From positions 930,001 to 994,000 of the forward strand of contig NZ_JABFCS010000001.1 in assembly GCF_013087525.1 (NCBI RefSeq): DNA of 64,000 nucleotides. The letters run 5' to 3'. Below, in pieces: positions 22,657-32,664 of this stretch (its first letter is position 1; every line of letters starts with the position of its first letter). Made by a program: the position numbers and the translations under genes. Origin of the DNA: Ramlibacter montanisoli. GTDB taxonomy: Bacteria; Pseudomonadota; Gammaproteobacteria; Burkholderiales; Burkholderiaceae_C. The notes under the pieces are model-generated. The model made no database searches and was not told the origin of the DNA. It saw nothing but the letters and a program-made list of their open reading frames with translations.

Positions 22657-23229
22657 TCAGGGCCGGCCGAAGCGCTGCCTGGCGTCCGTCAGGCAGGCCG
22701 CGCGGGCCTCGCCGGGCAGCATCTCGCAGCGCTCGCGCGCCGCAGTGAACTGCGCCTGCGCGATCCGGTCGGCCTGCGCGGCGCGCTCGCGCACCTGGTT
22801 CTCGGAGTTCAGGGCCTGCGCGACGACTTCCTGCTGCAGCTTCGCCTCGGCCTTGGCCGACTCGAACACCGCCCTGGCATCCTCGCGGCAGACGCTGCGG
22901 GCGGCACCCAGGATGGCCTTGCACTTCACGAGGGCCTGCGCGTAGGCCGCTTCGGCCTTCGCGAGGCGCAGCTTCTGGCCGTTCGCCGGCGTCGGCTCGG
23001 CGCGCAGCTGCAGTTCGGCCGCCTGGACGTCGCGCTCGCCGCGCGCCTGCTCGTTGCACAGCTCGCGGGCGTGCCCTTCCACGTGCTTGCAACGGATCTG
23101 CGCCTGGTCGTACTGCGCCTCGATGCGGACCTTGTTCGCCTTGAGTTCGTCCTTGCCCAGGAGCGGCGCGGCGGACGCGGCGGCGCTGCAGGCGAGAGCG
23201 GCGGCCAGGCAGGCGATGCGGAAGGTCAT
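22657..23229 (-). CDS. exported Cys-repeat protein, unknown function
   Basis: A 190-residue protein with a signal peptide ending near ASAAP. The mature part is rich in Ala, Glu, Arg and Gln and predicted helical. It contains three copies of a C-x10-C unit: CKHVEGHARELC, CKAILGAARSVC and CEMLPGEARAAC, each followed by an acidic/basic helix. Three disulfide-stapled helical hairpins in the periplasm would fit. I do not recognise the family. It lies 13 bases downstream of the CsbD-like stress gene on the same strand, so the two are probably co-transcribed. Confidence 0.7.
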   Translation of the reverse strand: MTFRIACLAAALACSAAASAAPLLGKDELKANKVRIEAQYDQAQIRCKHVEGHARELCNEQARGERDVQAAELQLRAEPTPANGQKLRLAKAEAAYAQALVKCKAILGAARSVCREDARAVFESAKAEAKLQQEVVAQALNSENQVRERAAQADRIAQAQFTAARERCEMLPGEARAACLTDARQRFGRP

Positions 23230-23242
23230 GGCGTTCCGATCC

Positions 23243-23518
23243 TCAGCGGGGCTTGTCCGTCGGGCGGACCTTCTCGCTGGCCCGGTGGCTGTCCTTCGGG
23301 GAAGCCTCCAGCGCGAAGTCGGGGTTGCTCTGCTCCCAGCTGGAGACCTGCCGGTCGGCTTCGTCCCGGGCCAGGCCATGGCGCTGCTGGATGCGTCCGA
23401 GCAGCTGGTCGCGCCGGCCGGCGATGACGTCGAGGTCGTCGTCGGTCAGCTTGCCCCACTGTTCCTTCACCTTGCCCTTCAACTGCTTCCAGCGTCCCTG
23501 GATGCGGTCCTGGTTCAT
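23243..23518 (-). CDS. CsbD-family stress protein
   Basis: A 91-residue hydrophilic protein. It opens MNQDRIQGRWKQLKGKVKEQ and continues WGKLTDDDLDVIAGRRDQLL, the CsbD signature. CsbD-like proteins are abundant under general stress; the E. coli relative is YjbJ. The molecular role is unknown. The C-terminal third (SPKDSHRASEKVRPTDKPR) is disordered and extends beyond the usual ~65 residues. It is transcribed with the Cys-repeat protein gene. Confidence 0.85.
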   Translation of the reverse strand: MNQDRIQGRWKQLKGKVKEQWGKLTDDDLDVIAGRRDQLLGRIQQRHGLARDEADRQVSSWEQSNPDFALEASPKDSHRASEKVRPTDKPR

Positions 23519-23614
23519 CGTGTTCTCCAATGCACGGCCCGGAGCGGTGGCTCCCTTGGGCGGGATCGTGGCGCGCCCACGTGGCTCAACCGGTAGGAAG
23601 CCCTCCGCACGCAC

Positions 23615-23632
23615 GGTAGGCTGCCGCCTACC
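23615..23632. other. inverted repeat in the csbD / nhaD divergent region
   Basis: GGTAGGC-tgcc-GCCTACC is a perfect 7-bp stem in the 203-base divergent region (23519-23721). A possible -10 TATGCT for nhaD lies at 23663-23668. The repeat could be an operator or part of a leader; nothing further is visible in the region. Confidence 0.35.
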
Positions 23633-23721
23633 TGTTGCCGCGGGCAGCCTCTGCCGATTGGTTATGCTCGGCGCCGCTGCAAGAAAAACCACCGGGTGCG
23701 CCCGGGCCAAGAGGAGATCCG

Positions 23722-25138
23722 ATGACCCGCTTCCGGCCGCTGCTGCTGGCCTGCCTGCTGCTCGCGCCGCTCTGGGCCGGTGCGGCGGAGCTCGATGCCA
23801 GCCGGATGTCGCCGCTCTGGGGCGTGCCCTTCGCCGGCATCCTGCTGTCGATCGCGCTGTGCCCGCTGCTGACGCCCTGGTTCTGGCACCACCACTTCGG
23901 CAAGATCGCGGCCGCCTGGGCGCTGGCCTTCCTGCTGCCCTTCGCGGTGGTGTACGGACCGTCGGTGGCCGGTTCCTCGCTGGTGCACGTGATGCTGGGC
24001 GAGTACATCCCCTTCGTGATCCTGCTGACGGCGCTGTTCACCGTCTCGGGGGCATCTACATTCGCGGCAACCTGCACGGCAGCCCGGGGCTGAACACCGC
24101 GGTCCTCGCCATCGGTGCCTTCCTGGCGAGCTTCATGGGCACCACGGGCGCTTCGATGCTGCTGATCCGCCCGCTGATCCGCGCCAACGACAACCGCAAG
24201 CACGTCGCGCACACGGTGGTCTTCTTCATCTTCATCGTCTCCAACGCGGGCGGCTCGCTCACGCCGCTGGGCGACCCGCCGCTGTTCCTGGGCTTCCTGC
24301 AGGGCGTGGACTTCTTCTGGACGGTGCGCCACATCTTCCCCGAGACGCTGTTCCTGGTCGGCTCGCTGCTCGCGATCTTCTACGCGCTGGACTCCTGGTA
24401 CTACCACCGGCGCGAAGAGCTGATCCCGCAGGACCCGACGCCCGACACGCGCGGCATCGGCTTCGACGGCGCGCGCAACTTCTGGCTGCTGGCCGCGATC
24501 GTCGGCCTGGTGCTCCTGAGCGGCTTCTGGAAGTCCGACGTCGGCTTCAGCGTGCTCGGCACCGAGGTGCGCCTGCCGGGCCTGGTGCGCGACATCGGCC
24601 TGCTGGTGGTGACCTTCGTGTCGCTGCAGGTCACGCCGCGCTCGGTGCACGAGGACAACCAGTTCTCCTGGGGACCGATGCAGGAGGTGGCCAAGCTGTT
24701 CGCCGGCATCTTCCTGACCATCATCCCGGTGATCGCCATGCTGCGCGCCGGCATCGACGGGCCCTTCGGTCCCATCATCGCGGCGGTGACGCGGCCCGAC
24801 GGCACGCCCGACCCGGCGATGTACTTCTGGGCCAGCGGCGCGCTCAGCTCCTTCCTGGACAACGCGCCCACCTACCTGGTGTTCTTCAACACGGCCGGGG
24901 GCAACCCGCAGCAGCTGATGAACGAACTGGCGCCGGTGCTGGCCGCGATTTCCGCCGGCTCCGTCTTCATGGGCGCCAACAGCTACATCGGCAACGCGCG
25001 CCCAACCTGATGGTCAAGTCCATCGCCGAGGACCGCGGTGTGAAAATGCCCAGCTTCTTCGGCTACATGGCCTGGTCGATCGGCATCCTCGTGCCGCTGT
25101 TCATCCTCATGACCTTCATCTGGTTCCGCACTCCATGA
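23722..25138 (+). CDS. nhaD: Na+/H+ antiporter, NhaD type (two frameshifts here)
   Basis: An inner-membrane exchanger of the ion-transporter superfamily, about 472 residues with around twelve membrane segments. An N-terminal signal-like segment ends in [12 protein letters not shown], as NhaD proteins often show. Conserved parts: [58 protein letters not shown] and [17 protein letters not shown]. One G is missing near 24050 ([11 protein letters not shown]) and one base near 25005 (GNA/APNLMVK). It expels sodium or lithium in exchange for protons. The stop overlaps the next gene's ATG by four bases. Confidence 0.85.
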
Positions 25139-26114
25139 CCAAACCCCCATCCTGGTGGCCCGGGCCGTGTTCCCGGAAACGATCGCCTTCCTCGAGCAGC
25201 ACTTCGAGGTGGAACACAACCAGGCCGACGCGGCCTGGAGCAAGCAGGACCTGATCGCCCGCCTGCAGGGCAAGGTGGGCGCCTTCACCACCGGCACCGA
25301 ACGCATCGACGCCGAGGTGCTGGCGGCCTGCCCGCAGCTGAAGGTCTGCGCCAACATGGCCGTGGGCTACAACAACTTCGACCTGCCGGCGATGACCGCC
25401 CGCAAGGTGCTGGGCACCAACACGCCCGACGTGCTGACCGAGACCACCGCGGACTTCGGCTTCGCGCTGCTGATGGCGACGGCGCGCCGCGTCACCGAGA
25501 GCGAGCATTACCTGCGCGCCGGCAAGTGGACCAAGTGGAGCTACGACATGTTCGCCGGCGCCGAGGTGCACGGCAGCACCCTGGGCATCCTCGGCATGGG
25601 CCGCATCGGCCAGGGCATCGCGAAACGCGGCGCCCACGGCTTCGGCATGAACGTGATCTACCACAACCGCTCGCGTCTCTCCCCCGCGCTGGAGGCGGAA
25701 TGCAAGGCGCGTTACGTGAGCAAGGAAGAACTGCTGAAGACCGCCGACCACCTGGTGCTGGTGCTGCCGTATTCGGCCGAGTCGCACCACACGATCGCCG
25801 CGAAGGAGATCGCGCTGATGAAGCCGACGGCGACGCTCGTCAACATCGCGCGCGGCGGCATCGTCGACGACGCGGCGCTGGCGCAGGCGCTGCGCGACAG
25901 GAAGATCGCCGCCGCCGGCCTCGACGTGTTCGAGGGAGAGCCCAAGGTCCACCCCGAGCTGCTGGCCGTGCCCAACGTGGTGCTCACGCCCCACATCGCC
26001 AGCGCCACGGTCCCCACGCGCAAGGCCATGGCCAGGCTCGCCGCCGACAACCTGGTCGGCTTCCTGGTGAACGGCAAGCCGCTCACGCCCCTGAACCCTG
26101 AAGTCCTGAACTAG
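25135..26114 (+). CDS. 2-hydroxyacid dehydrogenase, glyoxylate/hydroxypyruvate reductase type (frameshifted here)
   Basis: A D-isomer-specific NAD(P)-dependent dehydrogenase of about 326 residues. It has the nucleotide fold [17 protein letters not shown] (~150), the substrate Arg in [13 protein letters not shown] (~235), GLDVFEGEP and the His-Glu relay [10 protein letters not shown]. It matches GhrB / 2-ketogluconate reductase-like enzymes, which reduce glyoxylate and hydroxypyruvate. One C is missing in the run near 25147. With it restored, the gene starts at ATG 25135 ([15 protein letters not shown]), overlapping nhaD. Without that correction an internal GTG at 25155 would be chosen. Confidence 0.85.
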
Positions 26115-27451
26115 TGGAAATCTGGATCGTGATGGCGCTGGCCCTGGCCAGCGTCGTGTTGCTGGTGGCGGTGCTGATGCGCAAGCCGCCGGTCGTGGAC
26201 ACCGGCCGCGCCGAACTGATGGCGGCCAACGAACGCCTGGAGCGCGAGCTGCGCCGCGAGATCAGCGAGTCCTCGCGCGGCATGCGCGGCGAGCTGACGC
26301 AGACGCTGGCCACCTTCCAGGAAACGCTGACGCGGCAGGCGCAGGAAGCCACCCGCACGCAGAACGCGCAGATCGACGCCTTCTCCGACAAGCTGACGCT
26401 GATGCAGAAGACGCTGTCGGACACGCTCAACACGCAGCTGCAGGGCCTCAGCGAGGCCAACGCCCGCCGGCTGGCCGAAGTGCGCGGCACGCTGGAGACG
26501 CAGCTCACCTCCATGCAGCAGACCAACGCCGCCAAGCTGGAGGAGATGCGCAAGACGGTGGACGAGAAGCTGCAGCACACGCTGGAGACGCGCCTGGGCG
26601 AAAGCTTCAAGCAGGTCGCCGAGCGGCTGGAGCAGGTGCACCAGGGCCTGGGCCAGATGCAGTCGCTGACCAAGGGCGTGGGCGACCTCCAGCGGGTGCT
26701 GACCAACGTCAAGACCCGCGGCATGTTCGGCGAGGTTCAGCTGGAAGCGCTGCTGGAGCAGGTGCTGACCCCCGAGCAGTATTCCAAGCAGGTGGAGACC
26801 AAGCCGCGCAGCAACCAGCGGGTGGACTTCGCCATCAAGTTTCCCGGCCGCAGCAGCGACGGAACGCCGGTATGGCTGCCTATCGACGCCAAGTTCCCGC
26901 GCGAGGACTACGAGCGCCTGCTCGACGCGCACGACCGCGCCGACGCGGCGGGCGTGGAAAGCGCCGGCCGCGCGCTCGAGGTCCGCATCCGCGAGGAAGC
27001 CAAGTCGATCTGCGAGTACTACCTGTGCCCGCCCTTCACCACCGACTTCGCGATCCTGTTCCTGCCGATCGAGAGCCTCTACGCTGAGGTGCTGCGCCGG
27101 CCCGGCCTGATGGACAAGATCCAGCGCGACTACCGCGTCACGCTGGCCGGCCCCACCACGCTGCTGGCCATGCTCAACAGCCTGCACATGGGCTTCCGCA
27201 CGCTGGCGCTGGAGCAGCAGGCGTCCGAGGTGTGGAAGGTGCTGGGCGCGGTGAAGACCGAATTCGAGAAGTACGGCGAATGGGTCGCCCGGATCAAGGA
27301 GCAGGTGCAGAAGGCCGCCGACACGGTGGACAAGGCCGACACCCGCGCCAAGATGATGCGGCGCGCGCTCAAGGACGTCGAGGCGCTCCCCGACGCGCAG
27401 GCCCAGGCGCTGCTGCCGCCGGCCGACAACGGTGACGACAGCGACGCCTGA
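26114..27451 (+). CDS. rmuC: DNA recombination protein RmuC
   Basis: A 445-residue protein with one N-terminal membrane segment (IVMALALASVVLLVAVLM), a long Gln/Glu/Lys-rich coiled coil (residues ~30-185) and the nuclease-like RmuC domain (VKTRGMFGEVQLEALLEQVL, WLPIDAKFPREDYERLL, VTLAGPTTLLAMLNSL). RmuC limits DNA inversions at short repeats in E. coli. The start is GTG at 26114, sharing one base with the previous stop. The end overlaps the MFS gene by 20 bases. Confidence 0.92.
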   Translation: MEIWIVMALALASVVLLVAVLMRKPPVVDTGRAELMAANERLERELRREISESSRGMRGELTQTLATFQETLTRQAQEATRTQNAQIDAFSDKLTLMQKTLSDTLNTQLQGLSEANARRLAEVRGTLETQLTSMQQTNAAKLEEMRKTVDEKLQHTLETRLGESFKQVAERLEQVHQGLGQMQSLTKGVGDLQRVLTNVKTRGMFGEVQLEALLEQVLTPEQYSKQVETKPRSNQRVDFAIKFPGRSSDGTPVWLPIDAKFPREDYERLLDAHDRADAAGVESAGRALEVRIREEAKSICEYYLCPPFTTDFAILFLPIESLYAEVLRRPGLMDKIQRDYRVTLAGPTTLLAMLNSLHMGFRTLALEQQASEVWKVLGAVKTEFEKYGEWVARIKEQVQKAADTVDKADTRAKMMRRALKDVEALPDAQAQALLPPADNGDDSDA

Positions 27452-28610
27452 ACATCGGGGCTTGACGCGCGAGCTCGCGCGCCTGATCGCCGGCCACGTC
27501 TTCTTGCACGCCTGCATGGCCGGCATGCGCATGGCCTCGCCGCTGCTGGCGCTGCGCGAGGGCTACAGCGAGGCGGCCGTGGGCGTGCTGCTGGCGCTGT
27601 ACGCGCTGATGCAGGTGTTCCTGGCGCTGCCGGCCGGACGCTATGCCGACCGGCATGGCCTGAAGCGCCCCGTCGGCTGGAGCGTGATCGCCGCCGCCGG
27701 CGGCGCCGCGATGGCGGTGGCCTGGCCCATCTTTCCGGTGTTGTGCGTGAGTGCGCTGCTCACCGGCGGGGCCACGGGCGCGGCGGTGATCGCGCTGCAG
27801 CGGCACGTGGGACGCGCCGCGCAGACGCCCACGCAGCTGAAGCAGGTTTTCTCCTGGCTGTCGATCGGCCCGGCCTTCTCCAACTTCCTGGGGCCCTTCG
27901 TCGCGGGCCTCGTGATCGACCATGCCGGCTTCCGCTGGGCCTTCTTCGTCATGGCGGTGCTGCCGCTGGTGGCCTGGGCCTGGATCCGCGGCGCGCACGA
28001 ACTGCCGCTGCCGCAGCGGCCGGCCAACGCCGCCCCCAGCCGCGCCTGGGACCTGGTGCGCGAGCCCATGTTCCGCCGCCTGCTGATCGTCAACTGGTTC
28101 CTGTCCTCGGCCTGGGACGTGCATACCTTCGTGGTCCCGGTGCTGGGGCACGAGCGCGGGCTGTCCGCGTCGGTGATCGGCACCATCCTGGGTGCCTTCG
28201 CGATCGCGGCGGCGGCGGTGCGCGTGCTGCTGCCGGTGATCGCGGCGAAGGTGCGCGAGTGGGCGATGGTGGCCGGCGCCATGGTCGCCACCGCGCTGAT
28301 CTATGCGGTGTACCCGCTGATGCACACGGCGGTGGCCATGGGCGTGTGTTCGGTGCTGCTCGGGATCGCGCTCGGTTGCGTGCAGCCCATGATCATGAGC
28401 ATGCTGCACCAGATCACGCCGCACCACCGCCACGGCGAGGCGGTGGGCATGCGGCTGATGGTGATCAACGCATCCAGCGTGGCGATGCCCATGCTGTTCG
28501 GCGCCGCCGGCACCGTGGTGGGCATCAGCGCCGTGTTCTGGACGATGGCCGTGATGGTCGGGGCCGGCTCGCGCCTGGCCGCCGGCCTCAGAGGCGATAG
28601 AAGGTCTTGA
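27432..28610 (+). CDS. MFS transporter
   Basis: A 392-residue major-facilitator protein with about twelve helices. The loop 2-3 motif reads GRYADRHGLKRP (residues ~69-80). It starts at GTG 27432, inside the end of rmuC, and its last 23 bases run into the 3' end of the convergent LOG gene. There is no regulator beside it and no substrate clue; drug or metabolite export is most usual for this type. Confidence 0.85.
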   Translation: MTTATPEHRGLTRELARLIAGHVFLHACMAGMRMASPLLALREGYSEAAVGVLLALYALMQVFLALPAGRYADRHGLKRPVGWSVIAAAGGAAMAVAWPIFPVLCVSALLTGGATGAAVIALQRHVGRAAQTPTQLKQVFSWLSIGPAFSNFLGPFVAGLVIDHAGFRWAFFVMAVLPLVAWAWIRGAHELPLPQRPANAAPSRAWDLVREPMFRRLLIVNWFLSSAWDVHTFVVPVLGHERGLSASVIGTILGAFAIAAAAVRVLLPVIAAKVREWAMVAGAMVATALIYAVYPLMHTAVAMGVCSVLLGIALGCVQPMIMSMLHQITPHHRHGEAVGMRLMVINASSVAMPMLFGAAGTVVGISAVFWTMAVMVGAGSRLAAGLRGDRRS

Positions 28611-29495
28611 TGATGTTCCAGGCGGTCGCGGGATCGTCGGCGAACTGGAACAGCTCCAGGTCCTTCTCCGAGATCACGCCTTCGTCGACCAGCATCTCGA
28701 AGTTGATCAGGCCCTTCCAGTAGTCGGTGCCGAACAGCACGATGGGCACCTGGCGCGCCTTGCGCGTCTGCACCAGCGTGATCACCTCGAACAGCTCGTC
28801 CAGCGTGCCGAAGCCGCCCGGAAAGGCGACCAGGGCCTTCGCGCGCATCATGAAGTGCATCTTGCGCAGTGCGAAGTAGTGGAACTTGAAGGACAGCGCC
28901 GGCGTCACGTAGGTGTTGGCCGCCTCCTCCATGGGCAGGGCGATGGACAGGCCCACGCTGATGCCGCCGGCCTCGTGCGCGCCGCGGTTGGCCGCCTCCA
29001 TGATGCCGGGGCCGCCGCCGGTGCAGACGAACAGCTGGTCGCGCGGTTCCTTGTCGGCGCTGTACTCGGCGACGATGCGGCCGAAGGCGCGCGCCTTCTC
29101 GTAGTAGTGGGCGTTGCGCGCCAGCGCGCGGGCACGCCGCGCATCGACCGGCGCCGGGCCGGTCTCGCCACCGGCATCCACCGGCTGCTGGACGGCGGGG
29201 CCCTGCGAGGCCGCCTGCTGCGCGAGCGCATCGGCCGCGGCCTGGTCGCGGAAGCGCGCGCTGCCGAACACCACGATGGTGTTCTCGATGCCGTGGGCCT
29301 GCTGCTCCAGGTCGGGCTTGAGCAGCTCAGCTGGAAGCGGATGCCGCGGGTTTCGCGGCGCAGCAGGAATTCCGGGTCGACGAAGGCGAGGCGGTTGGCC
29401 TCGGGGTCCAGCGGCAGCCCGGCGTCCGCGTGGGCCTTGAGGGTGGCCCAGGCATCGGCCAGCCGCCGGTCGTGAATGTTGCGGGTCGAAGACAT
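28588..29495 (-). CDS. LOG-family protein (TIGR00730), frameshifted here
   Basis: A nucleotide-monophosphate phosphoribohydrolase-like protein of about 302 residues. The signature lies in TGGGPGIMEAANRGAHEAGG and FPGGFGTLDELFEVI; the Arg and Glu of these motifs are catalytic in LONELY GUY enzymes, which release cytokinin-type bases from nucleotides. One G is lost near 29325 (RFQL/ELLKPDLEQQ). It has an extra N-terminal stretch of about 60 residues relative to short LOG proteins. A CACAAT hexamer lies 8 bases before the ATG at 29495. Confidence 0.85.
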
Positions 29496-29586
29496 AAGGG
29501 CCGATTGTGGCCGCAATCGCGACCCGCCCGGGCTTCCCGACTGCCGAGGATTGCCGCTATCCTGTCGTCAAACAACAGGGGAATCG

Positions 29587-30271
29587 GTGGAGAACCCGGT
29601 CTACCACGTGCTGCTCGAGGGGCGCAAGGTCGGTCCCTACGACCGCCGCACCATCGTCGGCATGCGGGTGAAGAAGACGCTGACCAGCAAGAACGTGCTG
29701 CTCGGCTCCGACGGCACCCGGATCACCGTCGCCGACCTGGTCCACCAGCCGGCCGACAGCGGCTTTGCCGCCAGCGGCAACAGCCGCCTGTCCAGCGGCG
29801 GCAGCAGCTACTCCGTCGTCCAGGGCATCCATGCCGCCCGCCTGCTCAAAGTGCAGGGCAAGGGCTACGCCATTCCCCGTTCGCGGAAGAACTCGAAGTG
29901 CGCGTGCAGACCAAGGTGCTGCGGGTGTCCGGGCGCTTCCGCGAGGGGCGCGACTGGAAGGAAGACCGCGTCAAGTTCCCGCTGCAGGACATCGCCCATG
30001 CGCGCCTGCGCGGCACGGTGGTGGACCTGTGGGTGCGGCCCCCGACAAGCCGGGCATGCAGCGCATCAGCCTCGACCTGCTGACGCCCGCCGCCGCCGGG
30101 GAGCTGGCGGAAAGCCTGCCCTTCGCCGCGCCCTGGCCGGGCAGCGAACCCCTGGCCGGGCGGCCGCTCCTGGCCGCCAGCCCGCTCAATCCCCTGCTGT
30201 GGGCTGCGGTCGTGGGCACGGCGGTGTTCGTGGCCGTGCTGCTGGTCTGGGTGCTGACGCGCCGCTCCTGA
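29587..30271 (+). CDS. membrane-anchored protein with N-terminal GYF-like segment, unknown function (two frameshifts here)
   Basis: A protein of about 228 residues. The N-terminus (YHVLLEGRKVGPYDRRTIVG, then TLTSKNVLLGSDGTRITVAD) resembles the GYF_2/DUF4339 layout, in which a protein displays its own 'parameter' domain. A Ser/Gly linker follows. The middle (LEVRVQTKVLRVSGRFREG, KFPLQDIAHARLRG) looks like a PH-type beta domain. A single membrane helix ends the chain (LLWAAVVGTAVFVAVLLVWVL). Cs are missing near 29878 and 30045. The GTG start has an AGGGGA ribosome site. I do not recognise the family with confidence. Confidence 0.65.
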
Positions 30272-30274
30272 GCC

Positions 30275-31152
30275 TCAGAGCGCCAGCGCCAGCCCGAGCG
30301 GCACGAAGACCACCGCCAGCGCATTCCCCAGCAGGATCATCGCCGCCACCCGTTCCGGCTCCTGCGCGTAGCGTTCCGCCAGCAGGAACTGCATCACCGC
30401 GGGCGGCAGCGCCGCAAACAGGATCAGCTGGGCGCGGGCCATGCCTTCCAGTCCCAGGGCCCAGGCCAGCGGCACGCCCACGGCCAGGCCGATCATGGGA
30501 CGGGCGAAGGCGCCCAGCAGCCCGCGCGGCACGTCGCGCCGGCGCAGCTGCGTCAGGCGCACGCCGAGCGCGAACAGCATCAGCGGCACCATCGCATCGC
30601 CCAGCAGCTTCATCCCGGTGAAGATGGTCTCGGGCGGGCGGACGCCGCTCACCGCACTGGCGAAACCGAGGGCGCTGGCGATCATCAGCGGGCTCAGCAG
30701 CAGCTCCTTGGTGCTCGCGCTCGCGCTGGTGATGCGCGCCCCCAGCGAGAAGTGGATCAGGTTGCTGATGGAGAACAGGGCGACGGCGGCACCGAAGCCC
30801 TGCGGCCCGAAGGCCAGCAGCGCGAGCGGCAGGCCCATGTTGCCGCAGTTGGTGAACATCACCACCGGCACCAGCGTGCGCGCCTCGGTGCGCGCGGCGC
30901 GCGACAGCAGCCAGGCGACCAGGCCGGTCAGCAGGATCAGCAGCGCCCCGCCCCCAGCAGCGGCACGTGGTCCTGCCAGCGGAACTCCTTGCCGGCCAGC
31001 GCCGTGTACACGATCAGCGGCGACAGCACGTCCAGCATGATGCGGTTGAAGCCGCCCATCTCCGGCCGCGCGCGGCGGGCGTACACGTAGCCGATGCCCA
31101 CGATCAGGAAGACCGGGATGATGACCTGCGCGATGCGCGCCAGCAGCTCCAT
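30275..31152 (-). CDS. AEC (auxin efflux carrier)-family transporter (frameshifted here)
   Basis: A 292-residue membrane protein with about ten helices, of the bile/arsenite/riboflavin transporter superfamily. It opens MELLARIAQVIIPVFLIVG, and VMFTNCGNMGLPLALLAFG is the conserved AEC crossing segment. One G is missing near 30952. Bacterial relatives (MdcF, MleP) move malonate or malate. Its ATG shares one base with the stop of the DUF3445 gene upstream, so the two are translationally coupled. Confidence 0.85.
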
Positions 31153-31949
31153 CAGGCGCCCCGCGCCGCCAGCCAGGCCAGCAGCGGCGCCCGCGCGGCC
31201 GCGAGGTTCTTGTAGGCCAGCACGGCATCGCTCATGGAGGCGAGTGCAGCGTGCAGGCGCCGCGCGTCGTCCGGCGTCGCCACCGCCTCGGCCAGCGGCT
31301 GCAGCATCACGCGGATGGTGAACACCGCCTGGGAACGTCCGGGCAGGGGCAGGAAGGTCTGGCGCTCGGCGCGCAGGAAGCACTGCCGCGCGAAGGCCTG
31401 TGGGTCGGCCGCATCCGGCCAGGGCGTGCGCGCATGCCGCCCGGGGTGCTGGTCGTAACGGCCGCTGGGCGTGACGGTCCACACGAAGCGTTCGAAGCGC
31501 TCGCCGCCCGTGACCAGCTGCACCAGCTGGCGGCTGGCCGCCAGGATCGCCTGGTTGTCCGCCACCGGCGCATGCACCGCCGCGAAGGGCTGGCCCAGTT
31601 TTTCCTCGGGCGCCCAGTGCGAGGGCACGCACACGCACAGCCAGGGCAGGGTGGAGCTGGCACCGTCGAGGACGGCGAAGTCTTCCTCGAACGCGAGTTC
31701 GAGGGGCTCATGGGCGGCGATGCCCTCCGCCTTCGCCTGGGCCAGGATCGCATCGATCGCCGGCTGCGGGTCGAAGCCCGGGACCGCGAGCCGGCTGGCG
31801 CCGCTTTCCAGCACGCGCCTCTTCTCCAGCCACAAGGCGCTGCCGGCGGCCAGCGGCGTCAGCTGGCGCGCATCCGGCACCAGCCGCTGCAGGCCCGGCT
31901 GCATGCGGAAGGGAGCGGCGATGCGGGAGAGCGGAAAGTCCATGGCCAA
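31152..31949 (-). CDS. DUF3445 protein, haem-dependent oxidative N-demethylase (HodA)-like
   Basis: A 265-residue protein. It contains the DUF3445 pattern: PFRMQPGLQRL near the N-terminus, LPWLCVCVPSHWAPEEKLGQ in the middle and FVWTVTPSGRYDQHPGRH, then FLRAERQTFLPLPGRSQAVF. The characterised member is the haem subunit of a methylamine-type N-demethylase; most others are uncharacterised. The haem ligand cannot be assigned from sequence alone. It is coupled to an AEC transporter, which may bring in the substrate or remove the product. Confidence 0.75.
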   Translation of the reverse strand: MAMDFPLSRIAAPFRMQPGLQRLVPDARQLTPLAAGSALWLEKRRVLESGASRLAVPGFDPQPAIDAILAQAKAEGIAAHEPLELAFEEDFAVLDGASSTLPWLCVCVPSHWAPEEKLGQPFAAVHAPVADNQAILAASRQLVQLVTGGERFERFVWTVTPSGRYDQHPGRHARTPWPDAADPQAFARQCFLRAERQTFLPLPGRSQAVFTIRVMLQPLAEAVATPDDARRLHAALASMSDAVLAYKNLAAARAPLLAWLAARGA

Positions 31950-31951
31950 AG

Positions 31952-31973
31952 AAAAAGGCTCCTTGCGGAGCCT
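31952..31973 (-). terminator. terminator of efp
   Basis: On the minus strand AGGCTCC-gcaa-GGAGCCT is followed by TTTTC, 20 bases after the efp stop. It overlaps the very start of the DUF3445 transcription unit. Confidence 0.8.
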
Positions 31974-31992
31974 CTTCGTGGATTGTGGCGCC

Positions 31993-32547
31993 TCAGACGC
32001 GGCGGCGGTACTCGCCCGTGCGGGTGTCGATTTCGACCTTGTCGCCCTGGGCCACGAAGATCGGCACGCCGATCTCGTAGCCGGTGGCCAGCTTGGCCGG
32101 CTTGAGCACCTTGCCGGAGGTGTCGCCCTTGACGGCCGGCTCGGTCCAGGTGATCTCGCGCTCGACGCTCGTGGGGATTTCCACCGAGATCGCCTTGCCT
32201 TCGTAGAACACCACTTCGGCCGGCATGCCGTCTTCCAGGTAGTTCAGCGCGTCGCCCATGTTGTCGGCTTCGACTTCGTACTGGTTGTAGTCGGCGTCCA
32301 TCCAGACGTACATCGGGTCCGCGAAGTACGAGTACGTGCAGTCCTTCTTGTCCAGGATGATCTGGTCCATCTTGTCGTCGGCCTTGAACACGGTTTCCGT
32401 GCCCTGGTTGTTCAGCAGCGACTTGAGCTTCATGCGCACGGTGGCCGCGTTGCGGCCGCCGCGGGAGTATTCGGTCTTCAGCACGACCCAGGGCTGGCCG
32501 CTGTGCATGATCACGTTGCCGGCGCGGATTTCTTGAGCGATTTTCAT
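31993..32547 (-). CDS. efp: elongation factor P, arginine-32 type
   Basis: A 184-residue translation factor that rescues ribosomes stalled at polyproline runs. Its three beta domains are complete. The loop that reaches the peptidyl-transferase centre reads [12 protein letters not shown], with Arg at exactly position 32. This is the EarP/rhamnose subclass rather than the lysine-34 EpmABC type. The gene for the modifying enzyme, earP, lies just upstream on the same strand. The gene is intact. Confidence 0.96.
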   Translation of the reverse strand: MKIAQEIRAGNVIMHSGQPWVVLKTEYSRGGRNAATVRMKLKSLLNNQGTETVFKADDKMDQIILDKKDCTYSYFADPMYVWMDADYNQYEVEADNMGDALNYLEDGMPAEVVFYEGKAISVEIPTSVEREITWTEPAVKGDTSGKVLKPAKLATGYEIGVPIFVAQGDKVEIDTRTGEYRRRV

Positions 32548-32664
32548 GGCGATGTCTTCGGTGAGAGGCCCGGCCCCGCGGGCCGTCTTCGGGCCGTTGC
32601 CCGCAAGGTGGCGTGCGGCTGGCGGCGAGGAGTGTGCGCCAGGCAGGGGCCCGCGCGCAGAGCC

